Below are positions 1 through 8,098 of a DNA stretch of 64,000 nt, piece after piece. The DNA comes from Odoribacter laneus YIT 12061 (GTDB lineage Bacteria > Bacteroidota > Bacteroidia > Bacteroidales > Marinifilaceae). Location of the stretch: NCBI RefSeq assembly GCF_000243215.1, contig NZ_JH594596.1:1051297-1115296 (forward strand), given 5' to 3'. The notes beneath the pieces were generated by a model, which saw only the letters and a program-made list of their open reading frames with translations, was not told where the DNA came from and ran no database searches. Each line of letters begins with the position of its first letter. Position 1 is the first letter of the stretch. The position numbers were made by a program, and so were the translations under genes.

Positions 1-411
1 TAGTATGATATCGTTAATATTTTCAAGTTTTAGTTTCTGTTCTATTTCTCTCATAAAATATGTTCCTAATCCTTTTCCTTGTAAGGCATTGTCTATGCAT
101 AGTTGGTCAAGAAAATACTCATATCTTAGTTCGCCGTTTTTTAACCATGGCTTTATAAAACCAATCGATATTCCAATGATGTTATTATTATCATTAATTA
201 ATTGATAACCTTTAAAGTTAGGTAGTCTGATAAATGCATTAAAAAAATCTATTACAGTGTTTTTTGAGTCGAAGATATCGTTCCATGGCGGTTTTGAAAA
301 TACATTCATAAACAAATCGACAGATTCTTCGGTTAAGGATGTGTTAAATTCTGCTGTGTGCATTGGTGGATGTTCCTGTTTGTTATGGAAGTTTAAGATA
401 TTCTCTTCCAT
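1..411 (-). CDS. GNAT-family N-acetyltransferase, 3' end cut by window edge
   Basis: This frame is open for 137 codons and runs off position 1, so the C-terminus is missing. GNAT enzymes move an acyl group from acyl-CoA to an amine. The acetyl-CoA loop QGKGLG is at residues 111-116, after a strand reading LDQLCIDN. The substrate is unknown. The start is uncertain: ATG at 411 gives a 16-residue leader, while ATG at 363 gives a more typical GNAT beginning (MHTAEFNTS). The leader reads EHPPMHTAE, which resembles the N-terminus of AlaX-type alanyl-tRNA editing proteins. An AlaX-like fragment lies just upstream at 440-598, so the leader may be a fusion scar. The fold is clear; the start and role are not. 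Confidence 0.7.
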   Translation of the reverse strand, partial: MEENILNFHNKQEHPPMHTAEFNTSLTEESVDLFMNVFSKPPWNDIFDSKNTVIDFFNAFIRLPNFKGYQLINDNNNIIGISIGFIKPWLKNGELRYEYFLDQLCIDNALQGKGLGTYFMREIEQKLKLENINDIIL

Positions 412-439
412 ATCATTTATATATAATTAATTATTAATA

Positions 440-598
440 CTATGCGATAGTAATTGATTTCTTTCGCTCGATAGGTGCATTGCGGAAGCGGGGACAACCG
501 AATAAACGTAGCATCGTTTGATTTAAACTATGTTCTGTCGTATGCATTGGAGCGATAGATACATCTTGAAATTTGGGGTTTGCTTCCTTTAATTCCAT
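440..598 (-). pseudogene. AlaX-like alanyl-tRNA editing protein fragment
   Basis: A 52-codon frame, closed by stops on both sides, reads PMHTTEHSLNQTM at residues 17-29, then RLFGCPRFRNAPIERKKS. From memory of the AlaX/AlaRS editing family, HxxxH followed by an asparagine and then an IERKKSKCDY-like segment is the family's N-terminal zinc motif region. After RKKS the frame ends at once, whereas the family normally continues for over 100 residues, so this is a remnant. A few upstream codons (LFDPL) are also in frame behind a stop. There is no sign that it is expressed. The assignment rests on motif recall only. Confidence 0.45.
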
Positions 599-911
599 AA
601 GCGGGTCGAATAGTTATTCTTTCTGTACTATTGAGAAACTTTGTTTTGATATCTTGTGCTATATCGCATGTAAAAATAATTTATATTTTAACAACATACA
701 AGTTTTCAACTCTTTTCCCGGAAGAAGGGAGAGCGGAAAAACTTTTCAAGGAAGGAATAATCCGTTAAAAAACGGAGAGAGAATTTATTAATTCGGGATT
801 GTAAATTGGGGGAATATCGTTTTTTAATTACCTTTGACTTTTGAAAAAAGAATAAAAACCAATAAACGGGTTTAAAAGCTAATTGATTTTGTTTAAATAA
901 AACTGTTATTT
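599..911. other. Intergenic stretch before fabG, no gene recognised
   Basis: No convincing coding frame was found here. The sequence is AT-rich. It contains a small perfect hairpin (TCCGTT, AAAA loop, AACGGA) at 761-776 inside a purine-rich stretch. The 72-codon plus-strand frame over 573-791 has low-complexity, unlikely protein sequence and was not accepted. The fabG promoter must lie in the second half, but no clean TTTG/TAnnTTTG pair was identified. Confidence 0.5.
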
Positions 912-1658
912 ATGAAGTTATTAGAAGGAAAGACCGCTCTTATTACAGGGGCCTCCAGAGGAATCGGTAAAGCAGTGGCATTGGCGTTTGCCAAACAAGG
1001 TGCTAATATTGCGTTCACAGATTTACGATATGATGAAGGGGCACAAGCTACTGAAAAAGAATTGGCTGAATGTGGTGTGAAAGCGAAAATGTATGCCTCA
1101 AACGCTGCTGATTTTGCTGCCACTGCTGCTACTGTAGAGGAAGTTGTCAAAGAATTCGGAAGAATCGATATTTTAGTGAATAATGCGGGTATCACTAAGG
1201 ATACGTTATTGATGAGGATGACGGAAGAACAATGGGATGCTGTGATCAATGTAAACTTAAAATCCGTATTCAATTTTACCAAGACCGTTTCTGCCGTGAT
1301 GCTGAAACAAAAATCCGGTTCTATCATCAGCATGAGTTCTGTTGTAGGGGTTAGTGGAAATGCGGGCCAGGCCAATTATGCTGCTTCTAAAGCCGGGATT
1401 ATCGGATTTACAAAGAGTGTCGCCAAAGAATTGGGCTCCCGTAATATCCGGGCAAATGCGGTGGCACCTGGCTTTATTATAACCGATATGACCGCTCAGT
1501 TACCGGAAGAAGTACGAAAAGAATGGGCTGCAAAAATTCCGTTGAAAAGAGGAGGGACGCCGGAGGATATTGCTGATGTATGCTTGTTCCTAGCTTCTGA
1601 TTTGTCCAGGTATGTTACCGGGCAGGTTATACATGTATGCGGGGGAATGAATATGTAA
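912..1658 (+). CDS. fabG: 3-oxoacyl-[acyl-carrier-protein] reductase FabG
   Basis: A 248-residue short-chain dehydrogenase/reductase of normal FabG length. FabG reduces beta-ketoacyl-ACP with NADPH in the fatty-acid elongation cycle in the cytoplasm. The cofactor loop TGASRGIG is at 12-19, NNAG at 90-93, the catalytic serine is in SMSS (about 140-143), and the YxxxK pair is Y156/K160. The C-terminal segment VTGQVIHVCGGMNM matches the usual FabG ending. It stands alone on this strand, without the fabD/acpP/fabF cluster, so a related SDR role cannot be fully excluded. A nested hairpin follows the stop by 12 bases. Confidence 0.88.
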   Translation: MKLLEGKTALITGASRGIGKAVALAFAKQGANIAFTDLRYDEGAQATEKELAECGVKAKMYASNAADFAATAATVEEVVKEFGRIDILVNNAGITKDTLLMRMTEEQWDAVINVNLKSVFNFTKTVSAVMLKQKSGSIISMSSVVGVSGNAGQANYAASKAGIIGFTKSVAKELGSRNIRANAVAPGFIITDMTAQLPEEVRKEWAAKIPLKRGGTPEDIADVCLFLASDLSRYVTGQVIHVCGGMNM

Positions 1659-1669
1659 TTTAGGGAGGA

Positions 1670-1744
1670 GAATATCTCAAAAGTCGAATATAACATCGAT
1701 TTTCAAACTATTTTGAGGTAAATCGGAATGCTTTTGAGATATTC
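1670..1744. repeat. Nested inverted repeat downstream of fabG
   Basis: The outer arms GAATATCTCAAAAG (1670-1683) and CTTTTGAGATATTC (1731-1744) are perfect 14-base inverse copies. The 47-base interval holds an inner imperfect stem: CGATTTTCAAA (1697-1707) pairs with TTTGA plus AAATCG (1712-1725), with a three-base bulge. It lies 12 bases after the fabG stop, so it could protect or end that transcript, but no T-run follows. A structured RNA or a repeated palindromic element is also possible. Confidence 0.6.
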
Positions 1745-1832
1745 ACCGCTAAAAAAAGAGGGGGTCGATGTATTTTAAGTCTCTTCAAATTTGTCGTATA
1801 CAGGTCCGGAAATAAATTCAGGACTTTTCGTC

Positions 1833-1866
1833 TTTCCAGTATTTTTATAAGATACTATTATCTTTG
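1833..1866 (+). promoter_or_regulatory. Putative promoter for the lipoprotein gene
   Basis: TATCTTTG at 1859-1866 is a perfect match to the Bacteroidota -7 element TAnnTTTG. A partial -33 element (TTTC at 1833-1836) lies 22 bases upstream, a little farther than usual. The remaining sequence between the fabG hairpin and 1972 shows no gene. Transcription from here would give a leader of about 100 bases before the ATG at 1973. Confidence 0.45.
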
Positions 1867-1972
1867 TTTCTTATTATCCTGCTAAAGGGAGGTTGTTGAA
1901 GGGAGAAAATTTTAAGGACAAACTAAAATTTCGGGAATAGCTTTACATCTCAGAAACTTTAACTTAAGAAAT

Positions 1973-2938
1973 ATGTATAAAGTAATTTCTATTCGTTTTT
2001 TTTATAGCTTCCTACTCTTTTTTATAGGGATATGTAGCGCATGTAGCAGTTATCGTACGTTAGAAGTGGAAATATTGTCTCCGGCTAAAATTACGCTTGA
2101 GCGAGAAGGGAAAATCGGCTTTTTGGACCGTCAGATCAGTCGGGCTGCAGATACGACCTTTGTCTTGTATAGTTATCAGGGGATTTCTCCCGCAGAATTG
2201 TCTTTTTTGTTTTTTTCCGGTCTTCAGGATGCCTATAGAGATATACAGAAAGGAGATTCTATTCCGGAACTTTTGGCTAAAACCAGAACTTATTTACCGG
2301 CCCGGGATACTTTACCTCGTCCTTTGAGTAAAGGAGAAGTGGAAAAAATATGCGAGGCTTATCAGTTGGCTTATCTGATTTCTTTAGAGACTTATTCTTA
2401 TACGATAAACATGGACTTGTTGGAAGTGCATAATAAATATACGATACGGTTGTATTCCCGATATGCAGAAAAACCCTTGGATTTTGTGGTACTGGGGGAA
2501 GATTTATCCGCTTTTTTAAATGATGATTACGATTTTGTAACTTATATTCGGGACAAAGCCTGGGAGACTGGATTTACTTATGCTCATCGGATTATGCCTT
2601 ATTGGTATCCTGTAAAACGAAGAATTTATAACGGACAGAAAGTATTGAAAATAGGAGATTTGTTTTTGCAGAAGAACGATGTAGAAGAAGCCAGAAAGCT
2701 TTGGGAAGCTGCTACTCAACTGTCTCCGGGAACAGCACTGAAAGCTTATATAAATTTAGCGTGGTTATCGGAAAATGAAGGGAACTTTGCTGCTGCTTTG
2801 GAAGTTTTACAGAAAGCACAAAAACTGGCTTCGGCTGAAAAAATATCTTCCAAAGACAAGACTTATTTGGAAGAATACATCGAAATCCTGAAAAAGAGAA
2901 TACAAGAGATGCAAATTATAGAAAAGCAGATGAAATAA
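1973..2938 (+). CDS. Lipoprotein with C-terminal TPR-like repeats (DUF6340-like)
   Basis: A 321-residue protein with a hydrophobic N-terminus and a lipobox-like CSAC ending at C24, so it is probably exported and lipidated. The body has no catalytic motif I recognise. Residues from about 225 to 305 form helical pairs typical of TPR repeats (for example LKIGDLFLQKNDVEEARKLW and INLAWLSENEGNFAAALEVL), and the end is a charged helix. The architecture resembles Bacteroidota lipoproteins annotated DUF6340; that name is from memory. It ends 35 bases before the helicase-nuclease gene and may share its transcript. The molecular role is unknown. Confidence 0.7.
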   Translation: MYKVISIRFFYSFLLFFIGICSACSSYRTLEVEILSPAKITLEREGKIGFLDRQISRAADTTFVLYSYQGISPAELSFLFFSGLQDAYRDIQKGDSIPELLAKTRTYLPARDTLPRPLSKGEVEKICEAYQLAYLISLETYSYTINMDLLEVHNKYTIRLYSRYAEKPLDFVVLGEDLSAFLNDDYDFVTYIRDKAWETGFTYAHRIMPYWYPVKRRIYNGQKVLKIGDLFLQKNDVEEARKLWEAATQLSPGTALKAYINLAWLSENEGNFAAALEVLQKAQKLASAEKISSKDKTYLEEYIEILKKRIQEMQIIEKQMK

Positions 2939-2973
2939 TTTTCAGTAGCTTCAGGAGTATAAAATAACGGACG

Positions 2974-5900
2974 ATGTCGAAATTGAATATATATAAAGCA
3001 TCAGCGGGTTCTGGGAAGACATTTGCCCTCACATTGGAATACTTTAAGATTATCTTTTCTTTTCCCCAGGAGTATAAAAATATACTGGCTGTTACCTTTA
3101 CCAACAAAGCGACGGAAGAGATGAAAAACCGTATCATCGGAGAACTTCATCTTTTGGCAGAAGGGGAAAAAAGTAGTTATGGTCCTTTGTTATGCCAAAG
3201 GTTCGGTTATACCGAAGAGCAATTGAAAAACAGAGCGACTGTTTTGAGGACGCTTTTATTGCACGATTACGGACGGATTGCGGTGACGACGATAGATCGT
3301 TTTTTCCAGAAAATTATCAAATCCTTTACCCGGGAATTGGGGATATTTCCAGGTTATAATGTAGAATTAGATACTGATTTTATCTTAGCTAAAGCGACGG
3401 ATAAGATGATGGTCCAATTGAAAAAAGACCGGGATTTGCGTTTGTGGATCAGCGAGTTGATGGAAACGAATGTGGACGAGGGAAAATCCTGGAGCATTAA
3501 AGCTAAAATTGCAGATTTGGGAGAAGAACTTTTCAAGGAAAATTATATGCTTTTCGACAAAAAAGTTCTGGATAAATTCAATGATAAAAGTTTTTTAAAA
3601 ACATATCAAAATTTTCTGCAAAATGTCGTACGAACTTACGAAAAAGAACTAGAGGAGATCAGTCGGGAGGCCATCGAGATTATAGAACAAAATCAATTGG
3701 AATTAAAAGATTTCCGAAATGGCAAAACAGGCTGTGTGTCTCATTTTTATAAGATCCGGGAGAAAAAATACGATGAATTGACTCAGACAGTTCGGGATAG
3801 TATTGATAATTTAGAGTATTGGTATACAAAAACATGTAAAGCTGATGTTAAAGAAAAAATTGAAACTGTTTTTTCAAAACTAAATCCTTTATTGGGGCGT
3901 TGTGTACAACTCTATGACGATCGTTGTAAATATTATCTTTCTGCCCGTCATTTATTGGCCAATCTTTATCAGTTGGGAATTTTAAATGACCTTTACCGGA
4001 AAGTGAGGGAATATTGCGAAGAGAAGAATCTGATGTTGCTGAGCGATACAACTTATATTCTCAATACTTTAATAGAAGGGAACGATACGCCTTTTTTGTT
4101 TGAGAAAGTCGGGAATTATTACAAACATCTGATGATAGATGAATTTCAGGATACCTCTTCTATGCAATGGCGAAATTTCCGGCCTTTAGTTATCAATTGC
4201 TTGTCGGAGGGGCATAAAGCTTTAATTGTAGGAGATGTAAAGCAAAGTATTTATCGCTGGAGAAATGGAGATTGGAGTTTACTTGCCGGTGGGGTGGAAA
4301 AAGAGTTCCGGCAATTGGGTACGAAGAATGTGGTGTTACAAAATAATTGGAGGAGTGCGCGGGAAATCGTAGATTTCAATAATTTATTTTTCCGGGAAGC
4401 TTCGACGGAGTTGAAGCGTATATATGACGAAACCGCAGGTGCCGCAAATCCTTGGTCCGAGGCTATTGAAGCCGCTTATGATCAGGCGGAACAGAAAGTA
4501 CAGACCCATCGTAAAGGATATGTGGATTTCTTTTTCGGACCTTCCAGAAAGGAGGAAAATTGTGAGGAAGCTATCATGAATTCTGTGGTAGGTATTCTTT
4601 TGGATATTTTGAAACGGGGAGGCCAGCCTAAGGATATTGTCATTTTAGTCAGGAGCGGTAAAGAGGGGGCTTTCGTTGCTCAGCATTTGATAGAATACAA
4701 TAAAACAGCTTTACAGCCAATAAATTTTATTTCTAACGATTCCCTGTATATCTGGACTTCTCCTTATGTGAAATTTCTGGTATCCGTATTGCGGTATATC
4801 ATAGAGCCGTTCGATTTTATAAATAAGGCAAATCTGTTGTTTTTTTATCATTCCTTTGTAAATCCTCATCCGGAAGAACAATTGGACCGTATTTTTAAGG
4901 CCGTAGAAGAGGAGAATCTCTTTCAGTTTTTACATACGGATTTTGATATTCATTCGGGGAAATGGATGTCTTATTCCCTGTATGAAACGGTTGAAACTAT
5001 AATTGATAAATTTTCCCTGAAAGGTAAAAAAGAGGAAATCCCATATCTAATTGCTTTTCAGGATATTGTATTTGACTATGAAGCAAATAATTCCAATAAT
5101 ATCCATTTTTTTCTGGAGTGGTGGGAAAAAGAACAATCCAAGAAAGTATTGACGACTTCGGAGGAGGCGAATGCCGTGCGTATATTGACAATCCACAAAT
5201 CCAAGGGATTGGAATTTGAATATGTCATTCTGCCTTTTTGCAGTTGGGAACTTGATAGCACCCGGCCTATGCGCAGAATTTGGTGTACAAATCACGAGAA
5301 AGGTTTTGACGTATTAGACTATGCTCCCTTGAATTATTCCGCTAAATTAGCAGGTACCATTTTTGAAAAGAATTATTTTGACGAACATTTAAAAGCCTAT
5401 GTCGATAATCTTAATTTATTGTATGTAGCTTTAACGCGGGCTAAGAAAGAGCTTTATGTCCGTCCTTATATGCCTAAAATAAACAAGGACGGAAGTGTAT
5501 CCCTTACAGATATAGGGGCTTTTATCTACCGGGTAATGGAAAAATTGAAAAAAAACGAAAATCTTTCTTTTTTCCAGGAGGGAAGTATGAACATCAAATA
5601 CGGAGAAAAAGAAAAGGGGAGGGAGAAGGGAGCAGAAAGCAGGCCTTTGAACCTGGAAAATTATCCGGTTTACGATCCGGAAGAAAGGATTTGCGTAAAA
5701 TACAAATACGCAGATTATACCTCACCTGAGTGTCCTCAATTACTGCCGATAGATGAAGGAAAATTGTTACATGAAATTTTTAAGTCGATCAAATATAGCA
5801 AAGATATAGAAAAGGCTGTTCGGGAAGCTTATTTAGCTGGGTTGATATTGAAAAAGGAAAGAGAGGCATTTTGTCAGAAAATCCGTTCCTACATAGATAA

Positions 5901-6171
5901 ACCGGAGGTGAAAGAATGGTTTGATCCGAAATACGAAGTAGTCAACGAGCGGAATATCCTTTTTCATTTAGGCTCCCGCTTGCGACCGGATCGTGTCCTT
6001 GTAAACGGAAACAATGTCTTTGTTATTGATTATAAATTCGGAATAAAAGAAGAAAAAAGTTATATCCGACAAATTCGTTATTATTGTTCTGCCTTAAAGG
6101 AAATGGGCTATCAAAAGGTGAAGGGATATATTTGGTATGTAAATTTGAATAAAATAATAGAAACAGAATAA
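2974..6171 (+). CDS. AddA/RecB-like UvrD-family helicase-exonuclease
   Basis: A 1065-residue DNA repair enzyme combining a superfamily 1 helicase with a C-terminal RecB-type nuclease. Walker A is ASAGSGKT at 9-16, motif Ia VTFTNKATEEM at about 40-50, the Walker B region IDEFQDTS at about 388-395, and the late motif LLYVALTRAKKELYV lies near residues 815-830. The nuclease part shows LHEIF, RPDR at 1004-1007, DYKFG at 1019-1023 and the QIRYY helix, which fit the metal-binding residues of the PD-(D/E)XK fold. By family it should unwind and resect double-strand breaks for RecA loading. An AddB partner is usually nearby, but none is within this window. A strong bidirectional terminator follows. 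Confidence 0.85.
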   Translation: MSKLNIYKASAGSGKTFALTLEYFKIIFSFPQEYKNILAVTFTNKATEEMKNRIIGELHLLAEGEKSSYGPLLCQRFGYTEEQLKNRATVLRTLLLHDYGRIAVTTIDRFFQKIIKSFTRELGIFPGYNVELDTDFILAKATDKMMVQLKKDRDLRLWISELMETNVDEGKSWSIKAKIADLGEELFKENYMLFDKKVLDKFNDKSFLKTYQNFLQNVVRTYEKELEEISREAIEIIEQNQLELKDFRNGKTGCVSHFYKIREKKYDELTQTVRDSIDNLEYWYTKTCKADVKEKIETVFSKLNPLLGRCVQLYDDRCKYYLSARHLLANLYQLGILNDLYRKVREYCEEKNLMLLSDTTYILNTLIEGNDTPFLFEKVGNYYKHLMIDEFQDTSSMQWRNFRPLVINCLSEGHKALIVGDVKQSIYRWRNGDWSLLAGGVEKEFRQLGTKNVVLQNNWRSAREIVDFNNLFFREASTELKRIYDETAGAANPWSEAIEAAYDQAEQKVQTHRKGYVDFFFGPSRKEENCEEAIMNSVVGILLDILKRGGQPKDIVILVRSGKEGAFVAQHLIEYNKTALQPINFISNDSLYIWTSPYVKFLVSVLRYIIEPFDFINKANLLFFYHSFVNPHPEEQLDRIFKAVEEENLFQFLHTDFDIHSGKWMSYSLYETVETIIDKFSLKGKKEEIPYLIAFQDIVFDYEANNSNNIHFFLEWWEKEQSKKVLTTSEEANAVRILTIHKSKGLEFEYVILPFCSWELDSTRPMRRIWCTNHEKGFDVLDYAPLNYSAKLAGTIFEKNYFDEHLKAYVDNLNLLYVALTRAKKELYVRPYMPKINKDGSVSLTDIGAFIYRVMEKLKKNENLSFFQEGSMNIKYGEKEKGREKGAESRPLNLENYPVYDPEERICVKYKYADYTSPECPQLLPIDEGKLLHEIFKSIKYSKDIEKAVREAYLAGLILKKEREAFCQKIRSYIDKPEVKEWFDPKYEVVNERNILFHLGSRLRPDRVLVNGNNVFVIDYKFGIKEEKSYIRQIRYYCSALKEMGYQKVKGYIWYVNLNKIIETE

Positions 6172-6213
6172 AAGGAAAGAGGATACGGCATTTTTGTCTT
6201 TCCTCTTTCCTTT
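6171..6213. terminator. Bidirectional terminator between helicase and RRM genes
   Basis: AAAGGAAAGAGGA (6171-6183) and TCCTCTTTCCTTT (6201-6213) form a perfect 13-base stem with a 17-base loop. The right arm runs into a T-tract on the plus strand, and the left arm gives a T-tract on the minus strand. It sits between two convergent genes ending at 6171 and 6223. Confidence 0.8.
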
Positions 6214-6222
6214 TAGAAAGGA

Positions 6223-6525
6223 TTAATATTTTCTTTCTGAACGATATCCTCCCCGGTTGTAATTATTATTTCTCGGACGGTCTGTTCTCGGTTTAGCTAC
6301 ATTTACATTGATAACTTTACCGTCGTATTCCACCTGATTCAATTCATCAATAGCTTTCTGTCCCTCCGTATCACTTGGCATTTCTACAAATCCAAAACCT
6401 CTGGACCGGCCGCTTTCTCTATCCATAATTACTTTTGCTGAAGAGATTTCTCCATATTCTCCGAATAAATCTCTTAAATCGCTGTCATTTACAGCATAAC
6501 TCAAATTTGAAACATAAATGTTCAT
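6223..6525 (-). CDS. Small RRM-type RNA-binding protein
   Basis: A 100-residue protein consisting of one RNA recognition motif and a short basic tail. RNP2 is IYVSNL at 3-8 and RNP1 is RSRGFGFV at about 40-47; the central aromatic residues that stack on RNA bases are present. The tail after residue 80 is rich in Arg, Asn, Gly and Tyr (RPRNNNYNRGGYR), like the disordered tails of cyanobacterial and Bacteroidota glycine-rich RNA-binding proteins. It probably binds single-stranded RNA in the cytoplasm, perhaps in cold or stress responses, but the target is unknown. A promoter candidate lies about 120 bases upstream, leaving a long leader that could be regulated. Confidence 0.9.
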   Translation of the reverse strand: MNIYVSNLSYAVNDSDLRDLFGEYGEISSAKVIMDRESGRSRGFGFVEMPSDTEGQKAIDELNQVEYDGKVINVNVAKPRTDRPRNNNYNRGGYRSERKY

Positions 6526-6647
6526 TTCACTAAAAAATTTTGATTAATAAAAATATAGATGAGTTTGAAAGCCGGAAGAAGTCTACTTAACAATACAAAT
6601 GAAGGCAAGAACTTTAATACAAACGAATTCAATTCTCAAATACGCTG

Positions 6648-6678
6648 CAAAGGTAGGATAATAATAGAGAATAAAAAA
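6648..6678 (-). promoter_or_regulatory. Promoter for the RRM gene with a long leader
   Basis: On the minus strand TACCTTTG (6655 down to 6648) matches TAnnTTTG exactly. A T-rich -33 region (TTTT, near 6675-6678) lies about 19 bases upstream. The distance to the ATG at 6525 gives a leader of over 110 bases. Bacterial RRM genes often have long leaders, but no conserved structure was identified in this one. Confidence 0.5.
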
Positions 6679-6750
6679 ATTTTTGCTTCATTATTAACAA
6701 AATTTTATCGGGCAAATATCCTCTTGGGAAGTCGATCCGGTAAACGCCAT

Positions 6751-6823
6751 GTACCTGATTAACTTTTTTCGAAACTGCGACGGAAAGAAGTTGCCGGTCG
6801 CAGGAAAAGGGTTAATCAGGTAC
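6751..6823. repeat. Long near-continuous hairpin 3' of butyrate kinase
   Basis: Outer arms GTACCTGATTAAC (6751-6763) and GTTAATCAGGTAC (6811-6823) are perfect 13-base inverse copies. Pairing continues inward: TTTTTTC (6764-6770) with GAAAAGG (6804-6810) including two G-T pairs, a four-base bulge (6771-6774), then CTGCGAC (6775-6781) with GTCGCAG (6797-6803). The whole 73 bases can fold into one hairpin. It is downstream of buk on its own strand and upstream of the RRM promoter. No T-run follows, so it is not a classic terminator. A repeated palindrome or a structured RNA is possible. Confidence 0.65.
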
Positions 6824-6876
6824 GAAGTATTATTATTCCTTTACACTTGAATATTTAAATGTTTAAGCGGGATAAT

Positions 6877-7947
6877 CTACTTATATATTTTAGGCTGCAA
6901 TTGTCCTTTTAAGACCATCAATCCGTTTAATGCCAGGGCTCGCATTTCGTCTTCCCCGGGATATATTTTGACAGGGGCGATAAAGTGGACCATATCTGTA
7001 ATATAATCCGTAATGGGTTTACCGTAAGCAATACCTCCCGTAAGCAGAATGGCATCCACTTTTCCTTTTAGCACAGCGGCCATGGATCCAATTTCTTTGG
7101 CTATCTGGTAACACATTCCTTCCTGGATCTGGGCGTACCGGGGGTCGCTGGCCGCTTTTTCCTCTACCATTCGCATATCATTAGTCCCCAGGTAAGCGAC
7201 AACTCCTCCTTCTCCCTTTAAGATTTTTTTAATTTCCCCTTTCGGTTTACCGCTATAACATAGTTCTACCAAACCTCCTGTAGGAAGTCCCCCGGAGCGT
7301 TCCGGAGAGAAAGGACCGTCTCCGTCCAGAGCGTTATTGGTATCCACTACTTTCCCTTGGCAATGGGCGCTGACGGAAACTCCGCCTCCCATGTGGGCGA
7401 TGACCAGATTTAAATCTTCATATTTTTTCCCTACTTCTGCAGCGTATGTACGGGCAATGGCTTTTTGATTCAGGGCATGGAAAATAGAAACTCTCGGTAA
7501 AAGGGGATGTCCGCTGAGGCGGGCGAGAGGCTGCAATTCATCTACTACTACCGGGTCGGCGATATATGCTTTTGCCCGGTTACCCAAACTTTGAGCAATA
7601 TCTTGTGCTATCAATCCTCCCAAATTGGAGGCATGTTCTCCCATAACCGGAACTTTCAGATCCCGTATCATTTCAGCATTCACTTCGTAAATACCGGACT
7701 CAATCGGTTTGATAAGCCCGCCTCTGCCAACGATTGCATGGATATCCGAAAGAGAGATACCAGCTTCTTTTAAGGTGGAAAGAATAATATCTTTACGATA
7801 GCTAAACTGAGAAGCTATTGTGGGAAAACTTCCAATTTCTTCTGCCGAATGACGAATTGTCTTTACAAATATTTGCTGGTCGTCTTCGAAAATTGCTATT
7901 TTGGTCGAAGTAGACCCCGGATTAATCGCTAAAATTTTATAAGCCAT
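6877..7947 (-). CDS. buk: Butyrate kinase
   Basis: A 356-residue ASKHA-fold acyl kinase of normal Buk length. It converts butyryl phosphate and ADP to butyrate and ATP in the last step of the classic butyrate pathway; related enzymes also act on branched-chain acids. The N-terminal phosphate loop INPGSTSTKIA is at 8-18, and GRGGL and MGEHASNLGG mark the acyl-binding region. HMGGGVS, DGDGPFSPERSGGLP and LTGGIAYG complete the family's conserved motifs. A phosphate butyryltransferase (ptb) gene is normally adjacent, but the neighbours here are a glycerate kinase and an RRM protein. The partner must therefore be elsewhere or the kinase salvages acyl phosphates. It appears to be a single-gene unit. 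Confidence 0.9.
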   Translation of the reverse strand: MAYKILAINPGSTSTKIAIFEDDQQIFVKTIRHSAEEIGSFPTIASQFSYRKDIILSTLKEAGISLSDIHAIVGRGGLIKPIESGIYEVNAEMIRDLKVPVMGEHASNLGGLIAQDIAQSLGNRAKAYIADPVVVDELQPLARLSGHPLLPRVSIFHALNQKAIARTYAAEVGKKYEDLNLVIAHMGGGVSVSAHCQGKVVDTNNALDGDGPFSPERSGGLPTGGLVELCYSGKPKGEIKKILKGEGGVVAYLGTNDMRMVEEKAASDPRYAQIQEGMCYQIAKEIGSMAAVLKGKVDAILLTGGIAYGKPITDYITDMVHFIAPVKIYPGEDEMRALALNGLMVLKGQLQPKIYK

Positions 7948-8098
7948 ATCTTCGCTGTTATTTAAAAATTAAATTAATTTGATTACAAAAGTTGTGAATT
8001 GTAACCAAAATTCAAAGAAAAAAAACAAATACTTTCTGTTTTTGGATTTAAAAATTCAAAAGTCCGGATGTTTTTCCGGTACGGGCACAATTGAGTTT

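Noticed and set aside
573-791. 72-codon plus-strand frame before fabG
   Set aside because: Its composition is low-complexity and it overlaps the AlaX-like remnant; no family resemblance.
893-1375. 160-codon minus-strand frame opposite fabG
   Set aside because: It is the antisense shadow of a clear FabG gene with intact motifs on the plus strand.
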